Assembly: GCF_934371575.1 (NCBI RefSeq)
Contig: NZ_CAKRNY010000003.1
Span: 62,001-126,000 of the forward strand
Length of the DNA stretch: 64,000 nt
Direction: 5' to 3'
DNA from: an uncultured Blautia sp.
GTDB lineage: Bacteria > Bacillota > Clostridia > Lachnospirales > Lachnospiraceae
Both the position numbers and the translations under genes were made by a program. Every line of letters starts with the position of its first letter. Position 1 is the first letter of the stretch. Under the pieces are notes generated by a model, which was not told the origin of the DNA, made no database searches, and saw only the letters and a list, made by a program, of their open reading frames with translations. Shown one piece after another: positions 17,405-24,464 of the stretch.

Positions 17405-18310
17405 TCAGAAAATACGTTTCCCAGTTTCCATGTCTTCTACATCCAGGTAAATTGCCCTGCACTTTTGGGGCAATTCTTCTAAATGCATAAGCTCAAGCCA
17501 GTTTTTGTTCCAGTCGGTGTGCCAGTGGCCGAAATACCAGCGTTTGAACCTGCCCTTTTTCTCGTCACTGCCATCTGCAGACATCTCATTGGTCTCATTC
17601 AGCTTGTCGCAGACCCATTGGAAATAGTTCTGAAGAGGTCCTTCTTCCCTGGCTGCGTGGTAGCAGCCAAGGGTTCTCACCCGATAGAGAGGGCAAGTGT
17701 GCGTGATTGCATAATCAATCTGATAACCTTCCGCTTCCAAATTCTTATTGGAATTGGCGTAATCCGCATCTGTAGGAAGTTCTTCCTCCCAATAGCTTTC
17801 GTTTAGTTTGCGGTATTGACGGTCTATACTAAATGCACCACCAAAGCACCAGATCTTAATCGGTTCGGACTGTTCTTCACTTCTGAATATTTTTAAAATT
17901 TCTCCTCGACACACATGAATGATGTGGGAACAGATCTTATGACATCTTGCGCCGTTCCAGCTTGTGACCGGGTAGGCATTTAGTGCTGGATGGTTCTCAT
18001 GGTTACCATCCACAAAAACCAAATAACAGTTCAATTTAGCCAGGAAACGGTTCACATCTCTTAAATACGATTTCTCACTGGTATCATTTAAGAAAATGTA
18101 TCCAAAGTCCCCGGCAACAAAGAGGCAGTCGCATTCTCGGAGTTGTCTGGCAAGGTAAGTCATTGCGCCCTGGTCTCCATGGGTGTCTCCTGTGATAAGG
18201 ATGCGGCCTGTTATAAGGGGATTTTCACTGGTTTTATCCATCTTGATTTCTACGCAGTTCTCACTTTCAGAAGAGCTTCCGTTTTCCTGTTTTTCAGTAT
18301 TCTTCTCCAT
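17405..18310 (-). CDS. Calcineurin-like metallophosphoesterase
   Basis: 301 residues from the ATG at 18310, preceded by GGAGGGG at 9 nt; an ATG 18 nt upstream has no site. A polar tail of about 35 residues precedes the phosphoesterase core with G-D-T-H-G, G-D-F-G-Y, G-N-H-E-N and a late G-H-W-H-T motif, which together bind two metals. This supports hydrolysis of a phosphate ester or diester of unknown identity; the layout resembles diadenosine-tetraphosphatase-like enzymes. It is cytosolic. Upstream on the same strand lie a tiny ORF and a NADAR gene, suggesting a small nucleotide-processing group. Confidence 0.83.
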   Translation of the reverse strand: MEKNTEKQENGSSSESENCVEIKMDKTSENPLITGRILITGDTHGDQGAMTYLARQLRECDCLFVAGDFGYIFLNDTSEKSYLRDVNRFLAKLNCYLVFVDGNHENHPALNAYPVTSWNGARCHKICSHIIHVCRGEILKIFRSEEQSEPIKIWCFGGAFSIDRQYRKLNESYWEEELPTDADYANSNKNLEAEGYQIDYAITHTCPLYRVRTLGCYHAAREEGPLQNYFQWVCDKLNETNEMSADGSDEKKGRFKRWYFGHWHTDWNKNWLELMHLEELPQKCRAIYLDVEDMETGKRIF

Positions 18311-18373
18311 ACTTTTAATCCCCTCCATGTAAACTTGAACAATTCAATATAATACTTTTACTCATCTGATGAT

Positions 18374-18490
18374 CTAAGCCATTCTAAGCCCCATGTCAAT
18401 AAAATCATCAATTGTCATAAAAGAGTATCTGGCATTATGATCATAACGAATCGCATCCGTGATCAGAATATCTGGTCCCATAGGACACAT
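18374..18490 (-). CDS. Short ORF of 38 residues, unrecognised
   Basis: Reads from ATG at 18490 (GGAGAA about 7 nt upstream) to TAG at 18374, starting M-C-P-M-G-P-D-I-L-I-T-D-A and ending I-D-M-G-L-R-M-A. The open frame extends upstream about 50 nt without a start codon and includes a C-P-M-C-P motif, so it may instead be the tail of a lost larger gene. I do not recognise the family. It lies between the NADAR gene and the metallophosphoesterase gene on the same strand. Confidence 0.35.
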   Translation of the reverse strand: MCPMGPDILITDAIRYDHNARYSFMTIDDFIDMGLRMA

Positions 18491-18551
18491 AGGGCATTCT
18501 CCATTTAAAAGAATAAACAGTCTCAATTTGAGCAGACTGTTAATTCAGCAT

Positions 18552-19025
18552 CTATAAGCATTCTCGCGCCATCATTAATGTATATCCCAGTAAATTTTGT
18601 CCATTCCAGTTCTCAGGTTCAAATCGATCAGGATTTTTCATGGATAATCCAATTCCCCATATCTGATCTCTTACCGCACATTCTGCCAGTACACTATTCC
18701 CCGTCCCCAGCAGCTTTCTTTTTAAATCCTCATTCTGCTTAAATTTTGCCAATAATCCTTCATAAACAACGATCTGTCTTATTCCGCTCCAATAACTATC
18801 ATTATAATTTCTAACTAACCGTCCAAGTGCCTTTATCCTTGCCACATCTGTGGAACCTAATATTTTTTTCGCAATATCATCATCTTTAAAGCAAACTGCC
18901 TTTTTATACATCATATATTGTTCCATAGAAGAAAATTGAATTCCATTTATACTAAATTGAGATGGATACCAATTACTTAAATAACCATTTTCCTCATCTG
19001 GATTATGAAAACATATAATATTCAT
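18552..19025 (-). CDS. NADAR family protein (YbiA-like N-glycosidase)
   Basis: 157 residues covering the whole NADAR fold. Signature segments are G-Y-L-S-N-W-Y-P near residue 14, S-S-M-E-Q-Y-M-M-Y-K-K-A near 32, and the C-terminal D-Q-I-W-G-I-G and N-W-N-G-Q-N-L-L-G. Known members either split riboflavin pathway intermediates (YbiA) or remove ADP-ribose from guanine bases in DNA or RNA. The sequence alone does not tell which. No DarT-type ADP-ribosyltransferase gene is adjacent, so it may be an orphan defence or repair gene. It is cytosolic. Confidence 0.85.
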   Translation of the reverse strand: MNIICFHNPDEENGYLSNWYPSQFSINGIQFSSMEQYMMYKKAVCFKDDDIAKKILGSTDVARIKALGRLVRNYNDSYWSGIRQIVVYEGLLAKFKQNEDLKRKLLGTGNSVLAECAVRDQIWGIGLSMKNPDRFEPENWNGQNLLGYTLMMARECL

Positions 19026-19110
19026 TTGATCAGCTCCATTCCTTCTTGTATTAACATCAACTTTATATACAATAAGTATACAATAATATTTTCATATATG
19101 CTATATATAA

Positions 19111-19290
19111 AATGCAATTTCTGCCATTACTCTTTGCTCTAAAGCAAAAAACAGCTTCCATCACAATCATATTTCTGTACCTTTCGATATTGATGATAGC
19201 TCTGATATTTACAAAGATAAAAAGCCTCATATTGGAATAAATAACATTCGCTTAAATCACCCGTACCATCATCAGCGTATTACTCAGTAG
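19111..19290 (+). pseudogene. Possible C-terminal fragment of a lost gene
   Basis: An open frame of 59 codons with no ATG runs to a TAG at 19288-19290. It encodes a polar, His-rich tail (V-P-F-D-I-D-D-S-S-D-I-Y-K-D-K and H-P-Y-H-H-Q-R-I-T-Q). It ends only 8 nt before the promoter of the HTH gene. The protein-like composition suggests a truncated gene, perhaps a former partner of the HTH protein, but I recognise no family. Confidence 0.25.
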
Positions 19291-19298
19291 ATTTTAAG

Positions 19299-19327
19299 TT
19301 GACACCCTATAAAATAGGGCATAATAT
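19299..19327 (+). promoter_or_regulatory. Promoter of the HTH gene with a palindromic operator
   Basis: TTGACA (19299-19304) and TAATAT (19322-19327) with a 17-nt spacer. The spacer contains the perfect inverted repeat CCCTAT-AAA-ATAGGG (19305-19319). Position and symmetry suit autorepression by the dimeric HTH protein encoded just downstream. Confidence 0.7.
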
Positions 19328-19352
19328 AATAATAGAATTGGAGTTGATTTTT

Positions 19353-19664
19353 ATGAGTACAATATTTGATGATTTAAAGCAAGGCTTACAAGAAGCAATT
19401 GCATATGAAAAAGGTCAGGGCACTGCACGTATTAAGACTTATACGATTGCACCTGTAAAGGAATATTCCAGTGCAGAAATCCGGGACATCAGAATGAAAG
19501 CAGGAATGACGCAAAATGTTTTTGCTGCATATATGGGCGTATCCAAGAAAACAGTCGAGGCCTGGGAAGGAGGACGGACTCATCCTTCTGGTCCGGCATT
19601 CCGCTTATTGGAAATATTAGCCTCTGATAATCCGGAGAGAACCAATTATGTAGTGGTAAAATAA
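19353..19664 (+). CDS. HigA-like helix-turn-helix regulator (orphan antitoxin type)
   Basis: 103 residues from the ATG at 19353 (GGAG about 11 nt upstream); the longer reading begins inside the promoter. The N-terminal half is a conserved helix-rich stretch (M-S-T-I-F-D-D-L-K-Q-G-L), and residues about 48-95 are an XRE/HigA helix-turn-helix with R-M-K-A-G-M-T-Q-N-V-F-A and G-V-S-K-K-T-V-E-A-W-E-G-G. Such proteins usually pair with RelE/HigB toxins as the antitoxin and repress their own promoter. No toxin gene is adjacent here. A palindrome in its promoter supports autorepression. Confidence 0.8.
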   Translation: MSTIFDDLKQGLQEAIAYEKGQGTARIKTYTIAPVKEYSSAEIRDIRMKAGMTQNVFAAYMGVSKKTVEAWEGGRTHPSGPAFRLLEILASDNPERTNYVVVK

Positions 19665-19695
19665 TTTTTAGTCGCCCTACGAGCCCTTAAATGCT

Positions 19696-19722
19696 AAGCC
19701 AGTGCCTTAAGGCGCTGGCTTT
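19696..19722. terminator. Hairpin after the HTH gene
   Basis: Stem AAGCCAGTGCC / GGCGCTGGCTT with a TTAA loop (one G-T pair), 31 nt after the HTH stop codon. It has only a short T run, so it is a plausible but not strong terminator. Confidence 0.6.
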
Positions 19723-19743
19723 AGACTGTAGATAATAATATAC

Positions 19744-19801
19744 ACCCTTTCAGCAACTGCACTGCCCCCTCCACAGGTCTTTTCGTGCACATATGCACCT
19801 C
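19744..19801 (-). repeat. Duplicate 3' end of the BadF-type kinase gene
   Basis: 58 nt match 21215-21272 at 55 positions. On the minus strand both encode V-H-M-C-T-K-R-P-V-E-G-A-V-Q-L-L-K-G, and all three differences inside the coding part are synonymous (AGG/AGA, CTG/TTG, AAG/AAA). The stop codon TAA of the intact gene is TGT here. This is the scar of a second, diverged kinase allele left downstream of the GH172 gene. Confidence 0.85.
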
Positions 19802-19842
19802 TGAATTTAAAACTTATACTCTTTAATTTCTGATCTTTTGAG

Positions 19843-19858
19843 GGCTCTGTCAAGAGCC
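19843..19858 (-). terminator. Short hairpin after the GH172 gene
   Basis: GGCTCT / AGAGCC with a 4-nt loop, 16 nt past the GH172 stop codon. No T run follows on the minus strand, so it is a weak end for the operon. Confidence 0.35.
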
Positions 19859-19873
19859 TGCTCCATAATTATT

Positions 19874-20977
19874 CTACCTCGGCCATCTTTCTTCCTTCGG
19901 CGGCAATGGACAATATTTCGACATCTCCCTGTCTTCCTGGTACCAGTAGGCTACGCTTGAAACATCATCCTGACGTTCAAATAACCCATTATGAGACATT
20001 CCAATCTGCTGAACCGTCACTTTAATATTCTGCTGGAAATAAATCGGATCCGGAATATGAAATCTATACATTCCACGCATTGGTGGACAATCATCATTAT
20101 GATACGGATGAACTGTTAAATCATCATGATTAGAATAATAAGGATATCCCAGAAACGGAGTCGAATACGTCTGCTCTGTCATTTTTTCCTGGTTCTCTTT
20201 TGCAAAGCTCCAGGATCCTCCTACGTAATCTTCCATTCCAGTTCCACAGATGGTAGGATATTCCTCATCTCCATCCAAATAGAATTTTACTTCTCCTTCT
20301 CCCCACCAATATCTTTCCAAGGTCTGTAATGCCAGATAGGTTCCTACATAAATTCCCTTTCCATATACATTATCCAAAATCGTATAATCTTTCTTTTTAA
20401 CAGTTACAGATTCTCTGTTCCATTTTGCGAAAAAATATAACATAGTATCTGGCAATGTATCATAAAGACAGTAATCAATCTGATAGAAAAACGCAGGGAT
20501 TACATTTTTATGTTGGCTAACCAGCTCAATTCTGGCTTTTTTCCTAAATGGCATTGAAAAATAAGAATTTAATCCTCTTGATGGTGCAACTACTATTGGG
20601 TAGGAATTAATATAACATTCTTTTCCGAATCCACAGCAAAAAAAATCACCCAGTGGTACTTCTACTGCCGGACTTTTGGCATCGTCCCAAAACATGCGCA
20701 AAATAAGATCCCTCAGTACAAAGCAGTCTCCATCAGTTGTTTTATTATCCACAGTAATCCAAATGTGATTAATTACTCCACATCCTGAAATATCCGCAAG
20801 TACAGTAGTACTTCCAGGTTCTATGTTTTTAAGACATGGACTTCCCTTTCTTCCCTTTCCAAGATTACTGGAAGCCATTCCTCCTTTTCCTTTCTCTCCT
20901 GTTGGATTTTCTGCATTAATTGCTCTCGATTTTCCAAATACGCCATATGGTAAAATATCTTGAAATATATTCATCAT
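19874..20977 (-). CDS. GH172 family glycosidase (DUF2961)
   Basis: 367 residues, the compact single-domain size of GH172 (formerly DUF2961). Family segments seen are S-R-A-I-N-A-E-N-P-T-G-E-K-G at residue 18, H-I-W-I-T near 72, and G-T-G-M-E-D-Y-V-G-G-S-W near 240; the Glu/Asp in the last are expected catalytic residues. Known members act on difructose dianhydride, or on alpha-fructo- or arabinofuranosides. There is no signal peptide, so it is cytosolic. It is the last gene of the ABC/YesMN/ADP-ribosylglycohydrolase/kinase locus but separated by 235 nt with hairpins and a kinase-end duplication, suggesting it was added later. Confidence 0.85.
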   Translation of the reverse strand: MMNIFQDILPYGVFGKSRAINAENPTGEKGKGGMASSNLGKGRKGSPCLKNIEPGSTTVLADISGCGVINHIWITVDNKTTDGDCFVLRDLILRMFWDDAKSPAVEVPLGDFFCCGFGKECYINSYPIVVAPSRGLNSYFSMPFRKKARIELVSQHKNVIPAFFYQIDYCLYDTLPDTMLYFFAKWNRESVTVKKKDYTILDNVYGKGIYVGTYLALQTLERYWWGEGEVKFYLDGDEEYPTICGTGMEDYVGGSWSFAKENQEKMTEQTYSTPFLGYPYYSNHDDLTVHPYHNDDCPPMRGMYRFHIPDPIYFQQNIKVTVQQIGMSHNGLFERQDDVSSVAYWYQEDREMSKYCPLPPKEERWPR

Positions 20978-21051
20978 TTGCTCCTGTCTGCAACATTCTC
21001 ACTCTGCGCTATTTTTTACTATCCTATTTTGTTTTTTTGCCTCAAAGACGT

Positions 21052-21117
21052 AAAGCGGACATTCACAATCCGCTTTGCTAGTTGCTCATGAACGCAGTCG
21101 CTTCGCGACCTGCGTTC
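21052..21117. repeat. Two adjacent intergenic stem-loops
   Basis: AAAGCGGA / TCCGCTTT (21052-21076) and GAACGCA-GTCGC / GCGAC-c-TGCGTTC with a TTC loop (21090-21117) lie in the gap between kinase and GH172 genes. The first could end transcription from the kinase gene; the second resembles mobile intergenic hairpins. No other feature seen in this gap. Confidence 0.5.
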
Positions 21118-21212
21118 AAATTCATCAATCTGAACTTCTTTTCTTTCTCCCAATATTATCATCTTTTTGGGAGATAATCAAATGTGTTGGGAATATTATT
21201 GTCCTTTTTTTC

Positions 21213-22145
21213 TTACCCCTTCAGCAGCTGCACTGCCCCCTCCACAGGCCTTTTCGTGCACATATGCACCTCCAGTTTCCCCTGGCAGATGCAGGAAAGA
21301 GCTTCCTTCAGCATCGACAGATACCCCGAGGAAGCAGCCTTTGTCAAAATAGAGCCGGAAAGATATACCGGAATTTTCTCACCGGAAAAATGAAGTTCCC
21401 GAACTGCGGCATCGATGGAGTATGCCGCGCACTTTATCATCTGATCTGCAAGCGCCTGCGCCTCTGGATTAGAACGCTCGAGAAGTTCAAAAAAAAGCCG
21501 GATGATCTTACGATGCAGAGCCTTACATTCTGCATTCTCCCCGTCTTTCAAAGCTGACCACAAATTTATAAAATCGACCTTACCGCCAAGCTTCATCACT
21601 TTCATATATTCCATTACCAACGGCGTACTAACATCCTTTAAAATCAGGTTTTCGTAAATCTTGCGATACATCTGCATCACAATCCAGTTTCCGCCTCCTG
21701 CGTCCCCTGACCATTCATCCATTCCGGCAAGTTTGATCCGGTTACCCGAAGGATCAATTGCTGCACAGCACATTCCGGTTCCGCAATTAAGAGAAACTCC
21801 CCACGCAGCCGGGTTCTCGGCTGCAATGGGGAGATATCCATCGTTAATTGCAAGAAAACGGGAAATGCCAGCTGAAGAGAAACACGCATCAGCCTGCTGC
21901 TGATCCCCGGCAGTATCCAGCCCGGAAATACCAGCCGCAGCTGCCTCAATATCCGAAATAGTCAGACCATTACGTTCCAGCAAAACATCTATGGAAGCTT
22001 TTAAAGCCAACGAAACATCTGCCCATCCATTTCTCAGAAAATCATGGTTCAGGCAACCTCCCAGATAGTGATCCACCACCTGGAAATGCTTATCCAGAAG
22101 CAGATATTCGGTCTTCGTTCCACCTCCGTCAATTGCAATATACAT
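21213..22145 (-). CDS. BadF/BadG-type sugar kinase (N-acetylglucosamine kinase-like)
   Basis: 310 residues of the ASKHA fold. The phosphate-1 loop D-G-G-G-T-K-T-E is at residues 5-12, a second loop N-C-G-T-G-M-C-C near 120, and G-D-A-G-G-G-N-W near 145 is the typical adenosine-site segment. Relatives phosphorylate N-acetylglucosamine or other hexosamines. It follows the ADP-ribosylglycohydrolase gene by 14 nt and would phosphorylate the sugar released by the locus. Its last 58 nt are duplicated near 19.75 kb. Confidence 0.85.
   Translation of the reverse strand: MYIAIDGGGTKTEYLLLDKHFQVVDHYLGGCLNHDFLRNGWADVSLALKASIDVLLERNGLTISDIEAAAAGISGLDTAGDQQQADACFSSAGISRFLAINDGYLPIAAENPAAWGVSLNCGTGMCCAAIDPSGNRIKLAGMDEWSGDAGGGNWIVMQMYRKIYENLILKDVSTPLVMEYMKVMKLGGKVDFINLWSALKDGENAECKALHRKIIRLFFELLERSNPEAQALADQMIKCAAYSIDAAVRELHFSGEKIPVYLSGSILTKAASSGYLSMLKEALSCICQGKLEVHMCTKRPVEGAVQLLKG
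21215..21272 (-). repeat. Intact copy of the duplicated kinase end
   Basis: Partner of the 19744-19801 copy (55 of 58 identical). This copy lies within the complete kinase gene and keeps the TAA stop. Confidence 0.85.
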
Positions 22146-22159
22146 ACTCTATATTCTCC

Positions 22160-23719
22160 TTATTTTCCTGCAAAAAGAACAACCTTCACAGGTCCGTTTG
22201 AATGTCTTCCTGTAAGGGAAACATCCACGATCAGCTCCAGCCGGCTGTCACTAAAGCCCTCTGTACTGATTTCAAATTCTTTTTCCGCACAGGAAAGGTA
22301 CAGGTTATTCAATGGCAGCTCCGCTGTAGATGCACCCACAGCAGTAACTCCTTCCGGAAGATACAGCCTGATTTTTACCCACTGCTGCTCTCTCATGGTA
22401 TTGGAATTTACAACCTTAACCTTAAACTTTCTGTCCTCGCCAGGTGTAAAGAAAACAGAATCCTCATAATCCACCATAACACTAAATGCGGGGAACTGAT
22501 ATCTTGCCACATAGGAAGAAAGAGCACACAGATCGCGGATCGGCAATTCCTCAGATTTTCCATTTCCATTGATCAATGGCAGATAATCTGTTGTCTTATT
22601 GCAGAACAGAGCCTCTTTTTCCAGGCACTCAATAATCATTCCACCCTCTGCAAAAGCATCGCAGAGATCCTGTCCCAGGAAGCCCGGAACTACACGAAGA
22701 ATACGCTCTGCCAATTCTGTCGCCGTATCTGGAACCCAGATTCCATGACTTGTTTTATCAATGCACATGGTTACAATTTTGTCATCAAGTGGTTTTGTCC
22801 ATTTCTCCGGAAGTCCGGAAGCACCATAAATAATACCCAGAAGCGCGCCAAGAGTTGCGCAGGTACAGTCTGTATCTTCACCACAGTTATTGGCGATAAT
22901 AAGACTCTTTCCGAAATCACCTTCTCCGTAGAGAAGACCAAGTACTACAAAGGCAACGTTTTCTGGTGCATCAAAGCCAGGCTCTCCAATCTCCATTCCC
23001 TCATTGTTTTCCTTTGGAATCTCACTCAGCTTGTATTCCTGGATACCAAAGGTTCCCGGCGCAGTATTGTGCACAATTTTTCTTGCTTCCAGATAATCAA
23101 TGCCATTATGATAGCATTCTACGGTTTTACGGATTGCTCTTGCAACAGCGCAGTCCTCCGAAATATAGGAAAGTCCGATATCAATCAGTTTCTCACGGTC
23201 ACTTTCTGCAAACGCAGCACTCTGAAGCGCAGCTGTGAAAATTTCACCATACATTCCTTCGTTTGCATGATCGACAATTGCATCCTCAAATGCATATCTG
23301 GTTGCAATTTCCGGATGTCCAGGTGCCAGGCACGCCCAAAGCTCAGAACGAATCCAGCAGCCATTACTGTTCTTATAAGTATTGTCAACATCGCCACACA
23401 TAGGTGGAACAATTCCGGCTTTCAGATTTGCTTTTCCGGTTCCGTATTCAACCCAGTTTGGGATCACATAGGAAAGCCAGTAATCGCCAAGAATGGAAGC
23501 GTTCACATTTCTGCCATAGCGCTCCACTGCTGCCAGCCATACGATCTGAAGATCCAGATCATCATTTGCAGGTGGTCCCATGGAAAGATCCTGGATATAG
23601 AAATCCACATCAGGAACCATTCTCTTACACTCAAAAGGTGCACCAAGAACACCGCCTACATTTTTTCCAGCCCAGCATCCTGCCAGCTTGTCACGGAACT
23701 CGTTTAATTTTAAAACCAT
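22160..23719 (-). CDS. ADP-ribosylglycohydrolase family protein with C-terminal Ig-like domain
   Basis: 519 residues from the ATG at 23719, which follows GGGAGG; an upstream ATG at 23734 lacks a site. The N-terminal 370 residues have the DraG/ARH fold: A-N-D-D-L-D-L-Q near 53 and C-G-E-D-T-D-C-T near 280 supply the two-magnesium ligands. The last 130 residues form a beta domain of NPCBM/Ig type. ARH enzymes hydrolyse N- or O-glycosidic bonds of ADP-ribose, but many bacterial members lie in sugar loci and may cut other ribosides or glycosides. Here it lies with a sugar ABC transporter and kinase, so a transported glycoside is the likely substrate. Confidence 0.85.
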   Translation of the reverse strand: MVLKLNEFRDKLAGCWAGKNVGGVLGAPFECKRMVPDVDFYIQDLSMGPPANDDLDLQIVWLAAVERYGRNVNASILGDYWLSYVIPNWVEYGTGKANLKAGIVPPMCGDVDNTYKNSNGCWIRSELWACLAPGHPEIATRYAFEDAIVDHANEGMYGEIFTAALQSAAFAESDREKLIDIGLSYISEDCAVARAIRKTVECYHNGIDYLEARKIVHNTAPGTFGIQEYKLSEIPKENNEGMEIGEPGFDAPENVAFVVLGLLYGEGDFGKSLIIANNCGEDTDCTCATLGALLGIIYGASGLPEKWTKPLDDKIVTMCIDKTSHGIWVPDTATELAERILRVVPGFLGQDLCDAFAEGGMIIECLEKEALFCNKTTDYLPLINGNGKSEELPIRDLCALSSYVARYQFPAFSVMVDYEDSVFFTPGEDRKFKVKVVNSNTMREQQWVKIRLYLPEGVTAVGASTAELPLNNLYLSCAEKEFEISTEGFSDSRLELIVDVSLTGRHSNGPVKVVLFAGK

Positions 23720-23738
23720 AATTTTACCTCCCATATGT

Positions 23739-24464
23739 TTATTTTCGGAACTGTGAAGGCGTTTCTCCTACAATTCCCTTAAATATTTTCGTAAAAATAC
23801 GATAATCACTAAAACCAACTTTCTCTGCCACAGCTGTGATTGGCTCGTTGGTTTGTCTCAGATAAATTTTAGCTTTTTCCACACGTGCCTGGTTCAAATA
23901 CGCATGATATCCACATCCCAGCTCCTTTTTAAACAGCTGGCTGATATAATTGGGATTCATATTCATATTTTCTGCAAGCAGAGTCAGCCGCATATCCTCA
24001 TTCTCGAGATTTTCATTGATATAACCGACTATTTTTTTCAACGTTTCAGATAATACAGGCTGCCGGTTTGGATTCTCCATTATTTTCTGGACAATTCCCT
24101 GAATAACTTCCCCGAAAACATCGAAATCAATAGGTTTCAGAAGAAAGTCCGAGACACGGAGTCTTAAAGCCTCCTGACAATAGGAAAACTCATCATATCC
24201 GGTAACCACGATCATATAAATCGGATGATCTGCCGGAGCCGTATCCTGAATAGCACGAATTGCCTCCAGGCCGTTCAGCTTGGGAAGATTGATATCCATG
24301 ATCACAATATCCGGCTTCAGTTCACGCGCTTTCTCCACAGCCTCCTGACCATCCATAGCCGTCCCTGCAATCTCACACTGGTATTTTTCCCAATCAAAAA
24401 GCAATTTATAGCCTTCCAGAATAGCAGCCTCATCATCCGCTAAAAGTACTCTGCAATTATTCAT
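23739..24464 (-). CDS. Response regulator with AraC output (YesN type)
   Basis: 241 residues from the ATG at 24464, whose first 8 nt overlap the stop of the sensor gene; a GTG 9 nt upstream is an alternative. The receiver has D-D-E near 11, the phospho-acceptor in D-I-V-I-M-D-I-N-L-P and the lysine in L-L-K-P. An AraC-type double HTH occupies the last 100 residues (V-G-F-S-D-Y-R-I-F-T-K-I-F-K). Such regulators activate carbohydrate ABC operons, here the one containing it. Confidence 0.93.
   Translation of the reverse strand: MNNCRVLLADDEAAILEGYKLLFDWEKYQCEIAGTAMDGQEAVEKARELKPDIVIMDINLPKLNGLEAIRAIQDTAPADHPIYMIVVTGYDEFSYCQEALRLRVSDFLLKPIDFDVFGEVIQGIVQKIMENPNRQPVLSETLKKIVGYINENLENEDMRLTLLAENMNMNPNYISQLFKKELGCGYHAYLNQARVEKAKIYLRQTNEPITAVAEKVGFSDYRIFTKIFKGIVGETPSQFRK

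Noticed and set aside
22202..23707. 501-codon plus-strand open frame
   Set aside because: Antisense to the ADP-ribosylglycohydrolase gene, no ribosome site, Cys/His/Ile-rich composition without any family motif.
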